DNA of 64,000 nt from UBA5862 sp002408105 (GCA_034189125.1 JAXHVB010000006.1:1-64000); one strand, 5' to 3'. Shown: positions 53,137-62,288, counted from the first letter of the stretch. Numbers and translations are program-made. The notes: a model not told the origin generated them from the sequence alone.

Positions 53137-53805
53137 GTGGATGCGTCGTTTTGGGAGCAACGGTGGCGGCGAGGTGAGACGGGCTTTCACCTGGAGCAGG
53201 TGAACCCGCTGTTGCCGAGGTACTGGCCGGTGCTTGGGCTGGCGCCTGGCAGCAGCGTTCTGGTGCCACTGTGTGGCAAAAGTCTGGATCTGATTTGGCT
53301 GCGTGACCGGGGCCATTCGGTGGTGGGCATCGAGTTGAGTCGCCAGGCTGTAGAGGCTTTCGCGGCCGAGCACCGCGAGGGGTTCAAAATGGAATCTCGT
53401 GGTGCGGTGTCGCGGTACCGGGTCGCTGGCGTCACCATCCTTCAGGGTGACCTGTTTGATGTGGACCGCGAAGCCGTTGGTGACATCCATGGTCTCTACG
53501 ACCGTGGCGCATTGGTTGCGTTGCCGAAGGAAATGCGCCAGGGCTATGTTAACGCCCTGGCTGTCCTGGCGCCGCGCGCGACCTGTTTACTCGTGACCGT
53601 GGAGTACGATCAGACGCAGATGGCCGGACCGCCGTTTTCGGTGAGCGAACCGGAGGTGCGTGCGCTCTATGGTCCGGACCTCAATGTGGAGGTGCTGGCA
53701 CGGGAAGAGGTCATTGACCAGGAACCGAGGTTCCGTGCTCGAGGTCTGGACTCGATGCGCCAGTGCGTCTACCGGATTGGCCGAGGGCTGAATCAAAGCG
53801 CCTAG
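53137..53805 (+). CDS. tpm: Thiopurine S-methyltransferase family protein
   Basis: The 222-residue SAM-dependent methyltransferase starts VDASFWEQRWRRGETGFHLEQVNPLL, the bacterial TPMT start. The SAM site is SVLVPLCGKSLDLIWLRDRGHSVVGIELS. GDLFDVDREAVGDIHGLYDRGALVALP follows. In bacteria it methylates thiopurines and metalloids such as selenite or tellurite. GTG 53137 fits family alignment; GTGs at 53119 and 53125 are possible. It shares its CTAG stop (53802-53805) with the convergent gene. Confidence 0.88.
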   Translation: MDASFWEQRWRRGETGFHLEQVNPLLPRYWPVLGLAPGSSVLVPLCGKSLDLIWLRDRGHSVVGIELSRQAVEAFAAEHREGFKMESRGAVSRYRVAGVTILQGDLFDVDREAVGDIHGLYDRGALVALPKEMRQGYVNALAVLAPRATCLLVTVEYDQTQMAGPPFSVSEPEVRALYGPDLNVEVLAREEVIDQEPRFRARGLDSMRQCVYRIGRGLNQSA

Positions 53806-54176
53806 CGGCGCAGCAACCCCCCGCCGGGCAATTCGTTCTGGCCTGGAACAATTAGGGATGACGCCTGCTCCCGCCGCATTTTTTCGATCTCTTTCATGGT
53901 GTCTTCCACCGCTTGCTGGGCGTGTTCAGCAAAGCCATCGCATGCTTCGGCCAGGGTTGCTGCCGGTATCTGGAAATCGATTGGAAGCGCTCCCATCGGG
54001 GTCATGACCTGCGCCTGCCCCTGATAGATGGGCGGCCTACTGTCGTCGGGCTCACCCAGGGCAGTCACCGGGGTCAGCCTGCGAATGACGCCGATTCGAC
54101 TGTCAGTAAAGGTCTCTTCTCGGTACAGCGAGTCGCTGTCCATGCGCATTTGGGTGTTGCTTTTGGGGTCTTGCAT
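53802..54176 (-). CDS. Conserved cytoplasmic protein of unknown function, 124 residues
   Basis: The start is ATG 54176 (MQDPKSNTQMRMDSD); an upstream in-frame start at 54209 is less likely. The product has no signal peptide or membrane span. It contains a beta-rich central part (YREETFTDSRIGVIRRLTPVTA, then PIYQGQAQVMTPMGALPIDFQI). An acidic helix follows (LAEACDGFAEHAQQAVEDTMKEIEKMRREQ), with a Gly/Arg-rich tail. Its regular architecture and codon-like composition support a real gene. I recognise no named domain. Confidence 0.7.
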   Translation of the reverse strand: MQDPKSNTQMRMDSDSLYREETFTDSRIGVIRRLTPVTALGEPDDSRPPIYQGQAQVMTPMGALPIDFQIPAATLAEACDGFAEHAQQAVEDTMKEIEKMRREQASSLIVPGQNELPGGGLLRR

Positions 54177-54307
54177 TGACAGGGTCCTCCAGCCGGGTGT
54201 GCGCACCAAGATGACGCACGCGGGGCCTCCAACCAGGGTGCACCCGTTGAGTTTTCATCGAATTGCAGTAAGGTGCGGCTTCCACCGCTGACGTCCGCGA
54301 GCCTATC

Positions 54308-54703
54308 ATGTTTGACCCCAACACGCCTGTCGCAGGCCGACCTGTGTTGGTGGAGCGCTGCATCCGCCTGGTGTTTTGGCTCGCTGTGGCCGTGGTGGTC
54401 TTTTTCGCGCTGGCGCCGGGCGGCCCAGCCGTCTCCGCTTCGATGCACGACAAGGTTCAGCATGTGGTCGCCTTTGCAGGGCTCGGCGCCCTGGCGACCT
54501 GGTCGCGGGCGCTGCCGTCCATGTGGCTCGGACTGGCTTTTCTGGTGGCACTCGGCGGCGCAATCGAGCTGTTGCAGGGGGTTACCCCGGAGCGAACGCC
54601 CTCTTGGTCTGACTTCGCTGCGGACCTGGTGGGACTGGCTCTGGCGTATCCTATTGCGCGCCTTGGCGTTTGGGGGTGGGCATTGGTTCGGAGAACAGCA
54701 TGA
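54308..54703 (+). CDS. VanZ-like family membrane protein
   Basis: The 131-residue product has three to four membrane helices (about 19-37, 60-80, 87-105, 108-125). VanZ-like signatures are MHDKVQHVVAFAGLGALAT and GGAIELLQGVTPERTPSWSDFAADLVGLAL. Function is mostly unknown; VanZ itself gives low-level teicoplanin resistance. Its stop overlaps the gmm start as ATGA, so expression of the pair is linked. Confidence 0.82.
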   Translation: MFDPNTPVAGRPVLVERCIRLVFWLAVAVVVFFALAPGGPAVSASMHDKVQHVVAFAGLGALATWSRALPSMWLGLAFLVALGGAIELLQGVTPERTPSWSDFAADLVGLALAYPIARLGVWGWALVRRTA

Positions 54704-55161
54704 CGCGGTTGACGGATGAGGACTTCCTGCAAGTCATACGCACGACCCCACTGGTGTCGATCGACTTGCTGCTGCACTGCGGGGGGGATGTGTTGCTCGG
54801 CAAGCGCAGCAATGAGCCAGCCCGGGGATTCTGGTTCGTGCCCGGTGGCCGCATTCTGAAAGGCGAGCGATTGGCCATGGCTTTTGGTCGCCTCTGTGAG
54901 GACGAACTGGGCCTCGGGCTCGATTTCTCTCATGCACGTCTGCACGGGGTGTATGAGCACTTTTACGAAACCAACAACTTTGGTGAGGAGGGCCTCACCA
55001 CCCACTACGTGGTACTGGCCTATGTCCTGACCCTGGAGGAGAAGCCGGACATCCGTGCCGATAGCCAACACCGGGAGCTCGCGTGGTTTGCCAGGGATAA
55101 GGTGGGGCGCATTGCCCACGTGCATCCCTACACGCAGGCCTATTTCATGCATGCAAGCTGA
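54700..55161 (+). CDS. gmm: GDP-mannose mannosyl hydrolase (Nudix)
   Basis: The 153-residue product matches Gmm/NudD. It has PLVSIDLLLHCGGDVLLGKRSNEPARGFWFVPGGRILKGE and the altered Nudix box GRILKGERLAMAFGRLCEDELG, which lacks the standard REUxEE residues, as in GDP-sugar hydrolases. HFYETNNFGEEGLTTHYVVLAYVL is also typical. It cleaves GDP-mannose to GDP and mannose, in sugar-nucleotide balance for polysaccharides. ATG 54700 overlaps the VanZ-like stop and has GGAG just before it. Confidence 0.87.
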   Translation: MTRLTDEDFLQVIRTTPLVSIDLLLHCGGDVLLGKRSNEPARGFWFVPGGRILKGERLAMAFGRLCEDELGLGLDFSHARLHGVYEHFYETNNFGEEGLTTHYVVLAYVLTLEEKPDIRADSQHRELAWFARDKVGRIAHVHPYTQAYFMHAS

Positions 55162-55237
55162 GCGCCGGCAATACCCACGCCCGATCTTCGACCGCCTGTG
55201 TCGGTGAGGCGATCGAATCTCCTTTAGGGGGCACAGC

Positions 55238-56575
55238 ATGCAGATGATTCAATCTTGGGTGAACACCTTGAATGGCGTCGTGTGGGGACCACCGATGCTG
55301 GTGTTGATTCTTGGCACCGGTTTGTACCTGATGGTGCTGATTCGCTTCTTACCCTGGCGCAGGCTTGCCACCGGCTTCCGTTTGCTCTGGCGGGGGCGCC
55401 ACAGCGCCCAGGAAGGGGACATTACGCCATTCAATGCGCTGATGACGGCGCTGTCAGCAACCATTGGCACCGGAAACATCGCCGGGGTCGCAACCGCAAT
55501 TGTGCTCGGGGGCCCGGGGGCACTCTTTTGGATGTGGTGCACGGCATTGGTGGGCATGGCGACCAAGTACGCCGAGGCTGTGCTGGCCGTGCATTTTCGG
55601 GAGGTCGATGCAAAGGGTGACCATGTGGGTGGCCCGATGTACTACATTCGCAATGGAATGGGTGCCAACTGGGCATGGCTAGGCGCCGCTTTTGCGGTGT
55701 TTGGTGCCTGTGCGGGGTTCGGCATCGGCAACATGGTGCAATCCAACTCGGTGGCGGACGTCTTGGCTGCGAGTTTCAGTGTACCCCCGTGGCTGACCGG
55801 TGCTGTCATGGCGACGCTGGTTGCGCTGGTTTTGCTGGGCGGGGTTCGCTGGATCGCTCAGGTGGCAGGTCGCCTGGTGCCGGCGATGACGGTGCTGTAC
55901 GTGCTTGGGGCACTCACTGTACTCGCGCTCAATGTCGGTGAGATTCCTGCAGCCTTTGAGTTGGTGTTCGTGCACGCGTTCACGCCCATCGCCGCAACCG
56001 GAGGCTTCGCCGGCGCGGCCGTTTGGGCCGCGATTCGTTTTGGTGTCGCACGCGGGGTGTTTTCCAATGAAGCAGGGCTGGGTAGTGCGCCCATTGCGCA
56101 TGCAGCGGCGCGTCAAAATGATCCTGTGGATCAGGGCATGATCGCGATGCTTGGCACCTTCATCGATACCATTGTCGTGTGTTCGTTGACCGGGCTGGTC
56201 ATCCTGACGACCGGTGTCTGGACTGGCACGGAGAATGGTGCGTCCCTGTCTGCAGCTGCATTCGGATCGGCGTTGCCCTTTGGCGGGGAATTGGTCGCGG
56301 TCTGTTTGGCCCTGTTTGCCCTCACCACCACGCTCGGTTGGAGCTTCTACGGCGAGAAATGCGTTGAGTACCTGTTTGGTTTGGGCGCCGTTGCGCCATT
56401 TCGTGTTGCATGGGTGGGCGCGATCCTGCTTGGGTCAACACTGAAGCTGAACTTTGTTTGGCTGGTGGCAGACACCCTCAATGCGCTGATGGCACTGCCG
56501 AACCTGATCGCGCTGCTGGTTCTGAGCCCATTGGTGTGGCGGCTGACGCGAGCGAAGAATCTAGGTGGAGATTGA
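55238..56575 (+). CDS. Alanine/glycine:Na+ symporter
   Basis: The 445-residue AGCS-family carrier has about ten spans. Signatures are FNALMTALSATIGTGNIAGVATAIVLGGPGALFWMW, ALVGMATKYAEAVLAVHFR, GGPMYYIRNGMG, RFGVARGVFSNEAGLGSAPIAHAAA, and TLGWSFYGEKCVEYLFG. It imports alanine or glycine with Na+. AGGGGG stands 6 bases before the ATG. No glycine riboswitch is seen in the 76-base leader. It is followed after 9 bases by a polysaccharide deacetylase and probably co-transcribed. Confidence 0.93.
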   Translation: MQMIQSWVNTLNGVVWGPPMLVLILGTGLYLMVLIRFLPWRRLATGFRLLWRGRHSAQEGDITPFNALMTALSATIGTGNIAGVATAIVLGGPGALFWMWCTALVGMATKYAEAVLAVHFREVDAKGDHVGGPMYYIRNGMGANWAWLGAAFAVFGACAGFGIGNMVQSNSVADVLAASFSVPPWLTGAVMATLVALVLLGGVRWIAQVAGRLVPAMTVLYVLGALTVLALNVGEIPAAFELVFVHAFTPIAATGGFAGAAVWAAIRFGVARGVFSNEAGLGSAPIAHAAARQNDPVDQGMIAMLGTFIDTIVVCSLTGLVILTTGVWTGTENGASLSAAAFGSALPFGGELVAVCLALFALTTTLGWSFYGEKCVEYLFGLGAVAPFRVAWVGAILLGSTLKLNFVWLVADTLNALMALPNLIALLVLSPLVWRLTRAKNLGGD

Positions 56576-56584
56576 GGAGCATCT

Positions 56585-57733
56585 GTGCGTTTGGCAAAAC
56601 CCGAAACAGGACCGGATTGGCATGTAATCCCGCGATTCAAGAGCCGACCCTTAGGCTGGCCATGCCTGTTGGCATCCATGCTGTGGGTACTTCTCGTGGA
56701 AGTGGGGCATGGGCGTGAGATGCCGAACCATGCCGTGATTCTGCAATATCACCATGTGAACGCAGACACCCCAGCGTCGACCAGCGTCACCCCCGAGCAA
56801 TTCCGTGAACACCTGGAGGCGATTGAAGCAGGAGGCCACCCGGTGCTTTCATTGACGGACGTCGCCGAAGCCCTGAATCAAGGAACTGAGCTCCCCGATC
56901 GGACCGTTGTCATTACCTTTGACGACGGCTACCGGTCGGTGTACGAAGCTGCCTTTCCCCTGCTGCGCGAGCGGGGTTGGCCCTTCACGGTGTTTGTGCA
57001 CACCGAGCCGCTCGATTACCGCAACCCGCTGTTTGTGAGCTGGGACCAGTTGCGAGAAATGGCAGCGGCTGGGGCGACGGTTGCGAACCACACCCGAACC
57101 CACGCCCATCTGCTGCGCAGAGAGGCCGGTGAAGCGAAAGACGACTGGGCCGACCGGGTTCGGGGTGAAATCAGAGATGCCCAGCAGCGCATCGAACAGG
57201 AGCTCGGACCGAGTCCTGCGTACCTCGCGTACCCGTACGGTGAATACTCCCCCGAGGTGGAACGCATCGTGGCTGCGCTTGGGTTTTTGGGTTTTGGCCA
57301 GCACTCTGGGGCCTGGGGGTCCAACGAGTCGAGCACCAGCATCCCGCGCTACCCGGCTTCCGGGGTCTATGCGGATGTCCAGGCGTTGCGGACCAAGCTG
57401 GCGTCCTTGCCGTTGCCGGTGCTGGAGCACAGGCCGGAAGGGGGGCTGGTTGAGCACACCGAGCACGCGCCGGACCTGGAGTTGGACGTGGCGCCAGGCG
57501 CCTACCGCGCCGATCAGTTTGCCTGCTACGCCAGTGGCCAGGGCCCAGTGGCCGCTGAATGGCGGCCCAACGAAGGCGGTGGTGGCATACTCCGGGTTCG
57601 GCCGCACTCGGGGTTGCCGGTGGGGCGCAGCCGCTACAACTGCACTGCGCCGCACCGCAGTGAACCCCGTTACTATTGGTACTCGTTTCCTTGGTATCGC
57701 AAGACCGCTGATGGCGGTTGGGTCCCCGACTGA
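56585..57733 (+). CDS. Polysaccharide deacetylase, exported
   Basis: The 382-residue product (GTG 56585, with AGGAG overlapping the end of the previous gene) has an N-terminal hydrophobic anchor (about 23-40) and an NodB-type domain. It shows TFDDGY (111-116, metal-binding Asp), the HTRTHAH pair (His169, His173) and LAYPYGEYSPEV. It removes N- or O-acetyl groups from an extracellular polysaccharide, with a PgaB-N-like layout. The C-terminal 100 residues form a beta-rich extra domain I cannot name. Confidence 0.88.
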   Translation: MRLAKPETGPDWHVIPRFKSRPLGWPCLLASMLWVLLVEVGHGREMPNHAVILQYHHVNADTPASTSVTPEQFREHLEAIEAGGHPVLSLTDVAEALNQGTELPDRTVVITFDDGYRSVYEAAFPLLRERGWPFTVFVHTEPLDYRNPLFVSWDQLREMAAAGATVANHTRTHAHLLRREAGEAKDDWADRVRGEIRDAQQRIEQELGPSPAYLAYPYGEYSPEVERIVAALGFLGFGQHSGAWGSNESSTSIPRYPASGVYADVQALRTKLASLPLPVLEHRPEGGLVEHTEHAPDLELDVAPGAYRADQFACYASGQGPVAAEWRPNEGGGGILRVRPHSGLPVGRSRYNCTAPHRSEPRYYWYSFPWYRKTADGGWVPD

Positions 57734-57740
57734 CGCGAAG

Positions 57741-58604
57741 TTAGCCGGCTGGTGTGGCGAAGGACTCCGCGGTCACTTCGTCGAGGTTGTTGAAGCGGAT
57801 CATCGACTGGAGTTCATCGATGTACGCCTCGCCGCGGGCCGAGTAGCGTTCGAGCCCCTCCGACAACGCGCTGCCCGAAGGTGTTTCGCCGTACGTGCGC
57901 AGTTCCGCGCGGATGTCCCGCAGTTCCTGGTACATGGGGTGGCTGTTGAGGTTCTTGATGTAGGCGCGCACCGAACCATAGGGGTCGTCGAATGCGGCCA
58001 CTTCGTATTTTTTGCCCTTGGGTCGCCCTTCAGGTACGAGGCCGCAGCCGGGCTCGAAACACCACTGACCGAAATAGTTGTTGCCCTCCACCGCGAAGCG
58101 TGAGGTGCCCCAGGCCGACTCGTTGGCGCTTTGTGATAGCGCAAGGGACAGTGGAATCACGTCCACACGTTTCAGCAGGCGGGTCACGTAGGCGCCCTCT
58201 CCCGCTTCATCCAGTGCGATCGGAACCCGGTAGTCTTTGCCCAGGTTCTCAACCCAGGTGCGGTCGGCTTCGTGGAGAGTGGCGCCGTTGTTGATCTGCG
58301 CCAAGAGTGTTTTCAGCCGTTGGCGCACGCCGAGAATTCGCTGGTTTTCCTGTTCAACCAAGGGTGCCAGAAAACCGAAAAACCGGTCCTTCTTCGCTTG
58401 GACGCTGACCTTGGCGTCGGCCGGGAAGGGCCGTGGCAACTCGGCCAAAATTGCAGCGACCCGGTCTGCGTCGCTTTCCACCTGCCCGGGCGGTTCAGGG
58501 GTGGCGGTGGCCGGGGCGTTGTCCTGCGGTCGGGAGGCGAGCAGTGCCACCAGGCCCGCGACGCCGACCGCGCCGACCACCAGCCAAGTCCGTTGACTGA
58601 TCAT
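57741..58604 (-). CDS. bax: Bax-like glucosaminidase, inner-membrane anchored
   Basis: The 287-residue product has one N-terminal transmembrane helix (about 7-24) and a C-terminal glucosaminidase domain. The domain shows PLSLALSQSANESAWGTSRFAVEGNNYFGQWCFEPGCGLVP with the catalytic Glu, then FDDPYGSVRAYIKNLNSHPMY. It matches E. coli Bax and related peptidoglycan hydrolases. It starts 4 bases after the aroF-like gene stop, so it is almost surely co-transcribed with it. It is convergent with the deacetylase. Confidence 0.88.
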   Translation of the reverse strand: MISQRTWLVVGAVGVAGLVALLASRPQDNAPATATPEPPGQVESDADRVAAILAELPRPFPADAKVSVQAKKDRFFGFLAPLVEQENQRILGVRQRLKTLLAQINNGATLHEADRTWVENLGKDYRVPIALDEAGEGAYVTRLLKRVDVIPLSLALSQSANESAWGTSRFAVEGNNYFGQWCFEPGCGLVPEGRPKGKKYEVAAFDDPYGSVRAYIKNLNSHPMYQELRDIRAELRTYGETPSGSALSEGLERYSARGEAYIDELQSMIRFNNLDEVTAESFATPAG

Positions 58605-58608
58605 GGGG

Positions 58609-59742
58609 CTAGGCTCCTTGTTGGGTCTTGTTGGATTCCGGTTGCCACAGGGTGCGGCGGCGCACGTAGGTTTCTCGACACAGCTGGATGTCAGCCAAAT
58701 ACTGCGGCAGCTCTTCCAACCTCAAGGCCTGGGGGCCGTCCACCAATGCCTCGATGGGCCGCGGGTGGACGTCAACCAGTACCATGTTGGCCCCCGCGAT
58801 CACCCCCTGTGCGGTGGCATGCACCAGGTCGAGCAGCCCATCCGGATCAGCGTCCCGGATGCCCACAGAATGCGACGGGTCGATGCAAACCGGCATGCGC
58901 GTCAAGCGTTTGACCACCGGAATCTGCGCGAAGTCCACTTGGTTTCGGTGCGGCGCGCCGAATCCGCTCTTCATGCCGCGAAGACAAAAGACGACCTTGG
59001 AATTGCCCTCCGAGGCGAGGTATTCGGCCGCATTAAGCGACTCATTGAGGCTGATGCCAAACCCACGTTTGAGCAGTGCCGGGTAGGTGTCTTGGCGGCC
59101 AATGGCTTTAAGCAGCTCAAAGTTCTGGGTGTTGCGTGTACCGATTTGCAACATGACCCCGGTCGGGCGTCCCAGACGGTCAAGGCACTGGTCGATTTCC
59201 TCAATGTGGGACTCGTGGGTGACTTCCATGGCGATGACCTGGATGCCGTGCTTGCCCGCAAGCTCAAAGACGTAAGGCAGGCACTTGGCACCATGGCCTT
59301 GGAAGGAATACGGGCTGGTGCGGGGTTTGTACGCCCCCATGCGCGTGCACTTGAGATCGGCAGCTGCGAGCGCTGCGAGTGTCTGGTCGACGTGCTTTGG
59401 GTTGTCCACGGCGCAAAGGCCTGCGAATACGTGGAAGTCGTCCTGCGAAAACCGCAAGCCGTTGTACTCAAATCCGGTGGCGCGCTGGTTGTCCCTGTGG
59501 CGGCCTAAAATGCGGTAGTCGTCGCTGATGCGAATGACCCGCTCGACAGCGGCGAGGGCCGCGATTTCTTCTGCATCGAGGCTTGAAGTGTCGCCGATGA
59601 GATAAATTTCGGTCAGGGTCTGCTGCGTTCCGACCACCTGGTGGACCCGGCGGTCAACCCCGCTCAGGCGATCGAGAAAGGCAATGGCGTCCCGGTAGTC
59701 GTCGCTTTCCGGTGTGGCTTCAGGGTGCAAAATCAACAACAT
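58609..59742 (-). CDS. aroF: 3-deoxy-7-phosphoheptulonate synthase (AroF-type with N-terminal regulatory domain)
   Basis: This is the first enzyme of the shikimate pathway, condensing PEP and erythrose-4-phosphate. The 377-residue product (ATG 59742) has an N-terminal ferredoxin-like domain (about 1-80). The barrel has AGLCAVDNPKHVD, MGAYKPRTSPYSFQG, VTHESHIEEIDQCLDRL, LQIGTRNTQNFELL, VVFCLRGMKSGFG and CIDPSHSVGIRD. This is the short Bacillus/Thermotoga-like form rather than the E. coli AroFGH form; the N-domain suggests feedback control by an aromatic product. It lies between aguB and bax. Confidence 0.87.
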   Translation of the reverse strand: MLLILHPEATPESDDYRDAIAFLDRLSGVDRRVHQVVGTQQTLTEIYLIGDTSSLDAEEIAALAAVERVIRISDDYRILGRHRDNQRATGFEYNGLRFSQDDFHVFAGLCAVDNPKHVDQTLAALAAADLKCTRMGAYKPRTSPYSFQGHGAKCLPYVFELAGKHGIQVIAMEVTHESHIEEIDQCLDRLGRPTGVMLQIGTRNTQNFELLKAIGRQDTYPALLKRGFGISLNESLNAAEYLASEGNSKVVFCLRGMKSGFGAPHRNQVDFAQIPVVKRLTRMPVCIDPSHSVGIRDADPDGLLDLVHATAQGVIAGANMVLVDVHPRPIEALVDGPQALRLEELPQYLADIQLCRETYVRRRTLWQPESNKTQQGA

Positions 59743-59789
59743 GGGTGTGCCACCGATTGAGACTTCGCGGGGATTGTACGGTCTGGAGG

Positions 59790-60701
59790 TCAGTCCCGCC
59801 ATCGGCGGGTGAGCCCACCGTAACTGTCCACCCGCCGATCACGCAGAAAGGGCCAGGTGCGCCGCACCGCCTCGCTGCGGCGCAAGTCGACTGTGACTCG
59901 GGCGCTGGTTGGTTCGTCATCGGCGTCCCACAGCGCTTCTCCCTGGGGGCCACACACAAAGCTGTGACCCCAAAACCGGGCTCCGCCGGTGGCGCCGCTG
60001 GGGTCGTGCTCGTGGCCACAGCGGTTGACCGCGACCAACGGTAGGCCGTTGGCGATTGCGTGGCCCCGCTGGACGGTTTTCCAGGCATCGAGCTGACGTT
60101 GCTGTTCGGCGGGGGTGTCGGCGGGGTCGAATCCGATTGCGGTGGGATACAGGAGCAGGTCGGCGCCACCAAGACTCATGAGTCGCGCAGCTTCGGGATA
60201 CCATTGGTCCCAACAAACCATGACCCCGAGCGCTCCGGCGCTGGTGCGGATCGGCTCGTAGGGGGATGAGTCAACGTCTCCGGGGGTGAAGTAGTACTTT
60301 TCGTAGTAGCCCGGGTCATCCGGGATGTGCATCTTTCGATAGCGCCCGGCAATGCTGCCGTCGCGCTCAAAGACCACGGCCGTGTTGTGGTACACCCCCG
60401 GTGCTCGGCGCTCGAACAGGGAGCTGACGAGCACCACCTGGTGGGACGCAGCCAGTGCGGCAAGGCGTTCGGTGGTCGGCCCTGGGATCGGTTCGGCCAG
60501 GTCGAAGGCATCGGGATTTTCGGTGACACAAAAGTACGGGTGGTTGTGCAGTTCCGGCAGCACCACGAGGTCCACCGGCCCGGCACTGAGTTCAAGTCCG
60601 AGCAGCCGTTCGAAGGACTCCAGGTTTGAGTCCCGTGTGGGCGCGATTTTCGCCTGCACGGCGAGCAGATGGATGGCGGCGGGGGGGGGCTGGGTCGGCA
60701 T
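59790..60701 (-). CDS. aguB: N-carbamoylputrescine amidohydrolase
   Basis: AguB releases putrescine, CO2 and NH3 from N-carbamoylputrescine. The 303-residue nitrilase-family enzyme has the catalytic triad Glu50 (VVLPELHNHPYF), Lys123 (RYRKMHIPDDPGYYEKYYF) and Cys163 (GVMVCWDQWYPE). VNRCGHEHDPSG and GGARFWGHSFVCGPQGE are typical. ATG 60701 (MPTQPPPAA) is chosen. It works after AguA, encoded 2 kb upstream in the same direction, with nhaB between. Confidence 0.93.
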   Translation of the reverse strand: MPTQPPPAAIHLLAVQAKIAPTRDSNLESFERLLGLELSAGPVDLVVLPELHNHPYFCVTENPDAFDLAEPIPGPTTERLAALAASHQVVLVSSLFERRAPGVYHNTAVVFERDGSIAGRYRKMHIPDDPGYYEKYYFTPGDVDSSPYEPIRTSAGALGVMVCWDQWYPEAARLMSLGGADLLLYPTAIGFDPADTPAEQQRQLDAWKTVQRGHAIANGLPLVAVNRCGHEHDPSGATGGARFWGHSFVCGPQGEALWDADDEPTSARVTVDLRRSEAVRRTWPFLRDRRVDSYGGLTRRWRD

Positions 60702-60735
60702 GGGTGCGGCGGCTCGGAGTCGGATTTCGGGGCGA

Positions 60736-62238
60736 TCAGAGTGCACTCAGGGCAATGAAGCCCGTGACGCTCATGGTGAGGGTGTACGGCAGCGCCATCC
60801 ACACCATGCGGCCGTACGAGAGGCGGATCAAGGGGGCCAGGGCCGAGGTCAGTAAGAAAAGGAAAGCAGCCTGGCCGTTGGGCGTCGCCACACTGGGGAT
60901 GTTGGTGCCAGTATTGATGGCCACTGCCAGCGTATCGAACAGCTCCCGGCTGATCTCTCCGGCGAGCAGCGCCCGCTTGACCTCACCGATGTAAATGGTT
61001 GCCACGAACACGTTGTCGCTGATCGCCGAAAGCAGTCCGTTGGCCACGTACAGCATGCGCGGCTGCAGGGTCGGGTCCATTGCCAGCACGTAGTCGATGA
61101 AGGGCTCAAACAGGTGCTGGTCGTGAATTACGGCAACGACCGCAAAGAACACGATCAGTAGCGCGGTAAATGGCAGCGATTCCTCGAACGCGGGCCCGAT
61201 GCGGGATTCCTCCGTGATGCCGGTTGCTGAGGTGACCAGAACGATCACCATGAGGCCGATGAGGCCGACCTCGGCGACATGAAACACGAGGCCGAGGATG
61301 AGCACGATGCCCATCAGACCTTGAACCCAGATGGCGTGCCACTGGCGGGGCGTGCGGGCGGCGTTTTGATCAATGTCATACGCGCTCAGCACCTCCCGGA
61401 TGCGTGGTGGCATGGTCTCGCCGTAGCCAAATTTGTGGGTTCGCTCCAACAGGTAGCAGGTGGCGAGGCCGACGGCGAGAACCGGCATGGAGACCGGAGA
61501 CACCCGGAGTAAAAACTCGGCAAAGCTCCAGTCCGCTGCATGGGCAATGAGCAGGTTCTGCGGCTCGCCCACGAGGGTGCAGACCCCACCCAAGGCAGTG
61601 CCCACGGCGCCATGCATCATCAGGCTGCGCAGAAACGCACGGAACTGCTCGAGGTTGGCGCGTTCGTTTTGCGCCACTTTGGTGTCATCCAGGTGGTTGT
61701 GTTCGTGGTGAGAGGATTTTCCCGACGCCACCCTGTGATAAATCGCGTAGAAACCTGACGACACCGTGATGATGACCGCAGTGACCGTGAGGGCATCCAG
61801 GAACGCCGAAAGTACCGCCCCAGAAAGACAAAATAGCAGCGACAGCAGGGCCTTTGAGCGCACCCCCAGCAGCAGTCGTGTAAAGCAGAACAACAGCAGG
61901 TCTTTTAGGAAGTAAATGGCCGCGACCATGAACATCAGCAGCAGAATGACCGGGAAGTTGTGCAGGATCTCGTCGTATACCCGTTCTGGGGAGGTCATGC
62001 CGATCGCCACCGCCTCCACGGCCAAAAGCCCACCGGGTTGGAGCGGATAGCATTTGAGGGCCATGGCCAGCGTGAAAATGAATTCTCCGATCAAGGCCCA
62101 GCCGGCGACGGTGTGGCCAATCTCCGGGAGCTGGATCAGCACCGGGTTGATCGCGAGAAACAGCAGAATGGTCCACTTGTACCAGAGCGGAGAATGGCCA
62201 AGAAACGAGTTGAGGGTGCGGTCAAAAAACGCTTTCAT
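60736..62238 (-). CDS. nhaB: Na+/H+ antiporter NhaB
   Basis: The 500-residue inner-membrane protein has about twelve spans. NhaB signatures are FLGHSPLWYKWTILLFLAINP, MTSPERVYDEILHNFPVILLLMFMVAAIYFLKDLLLF, LDALTVTAVIITVSSGFYAIYH, GTALGGVCTLVGEPQNLLIAH, and NGLLSAISDNVFVATIYIGEVKRAL. It exports Na+ against H+, needed for Na+ and pH balance. It is inserted between the two agmatine-pathway genes, 34 bases before aguB. Confidence 0.95.
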   Translation of the reverse strand: MKAFFDRTLNSFLGHSPLWYKWTILLFLAINPVLIQLPEIGHTVAGWALIGEFIFTLAMALKCYPLQPGGLLAVEAVAIGMTSPERVYDEILHNFPVILLLMFMVAAIYFLKDLLLFCFTRLLLGVRSKALLSLLFCLSGAVLSAFLDALTVTAVIITVSSGFYAIYHRVASGKSSHHEHNHLDDTKVAQNERANLEQFRAFLRSLMMHGAVGTALGGVCTLVGEPQNLLIAHAADWSFAEFLLRVSPVSMPVLAVGLATCYLLERTHKFGYGETMPPRIREVLSAYDIDQNAARTPRQWHAIWVQGLMGIVLILGLVFHVAEVGLIGLMVIVLVTSATGITEESRIGPAFEESLPFTALLIVFFAVVAVIHDQHLFEPFIDYVLAMDPTLQPRMLYVANGLLSAISDNVFVATIYIGEVKRALLAGEISRELFDTLAVAINTGTNIPSVATPNGQAAFLFLLTSALAPLIRLSYGRMVWMALPYTLTMSVTGFIALSAL

Positions 62239-62288
62239 GGGTGTCAGGTCCCGGCGGCTGTGCTAGACGGTTGCTCCCAGGTTGGGGG

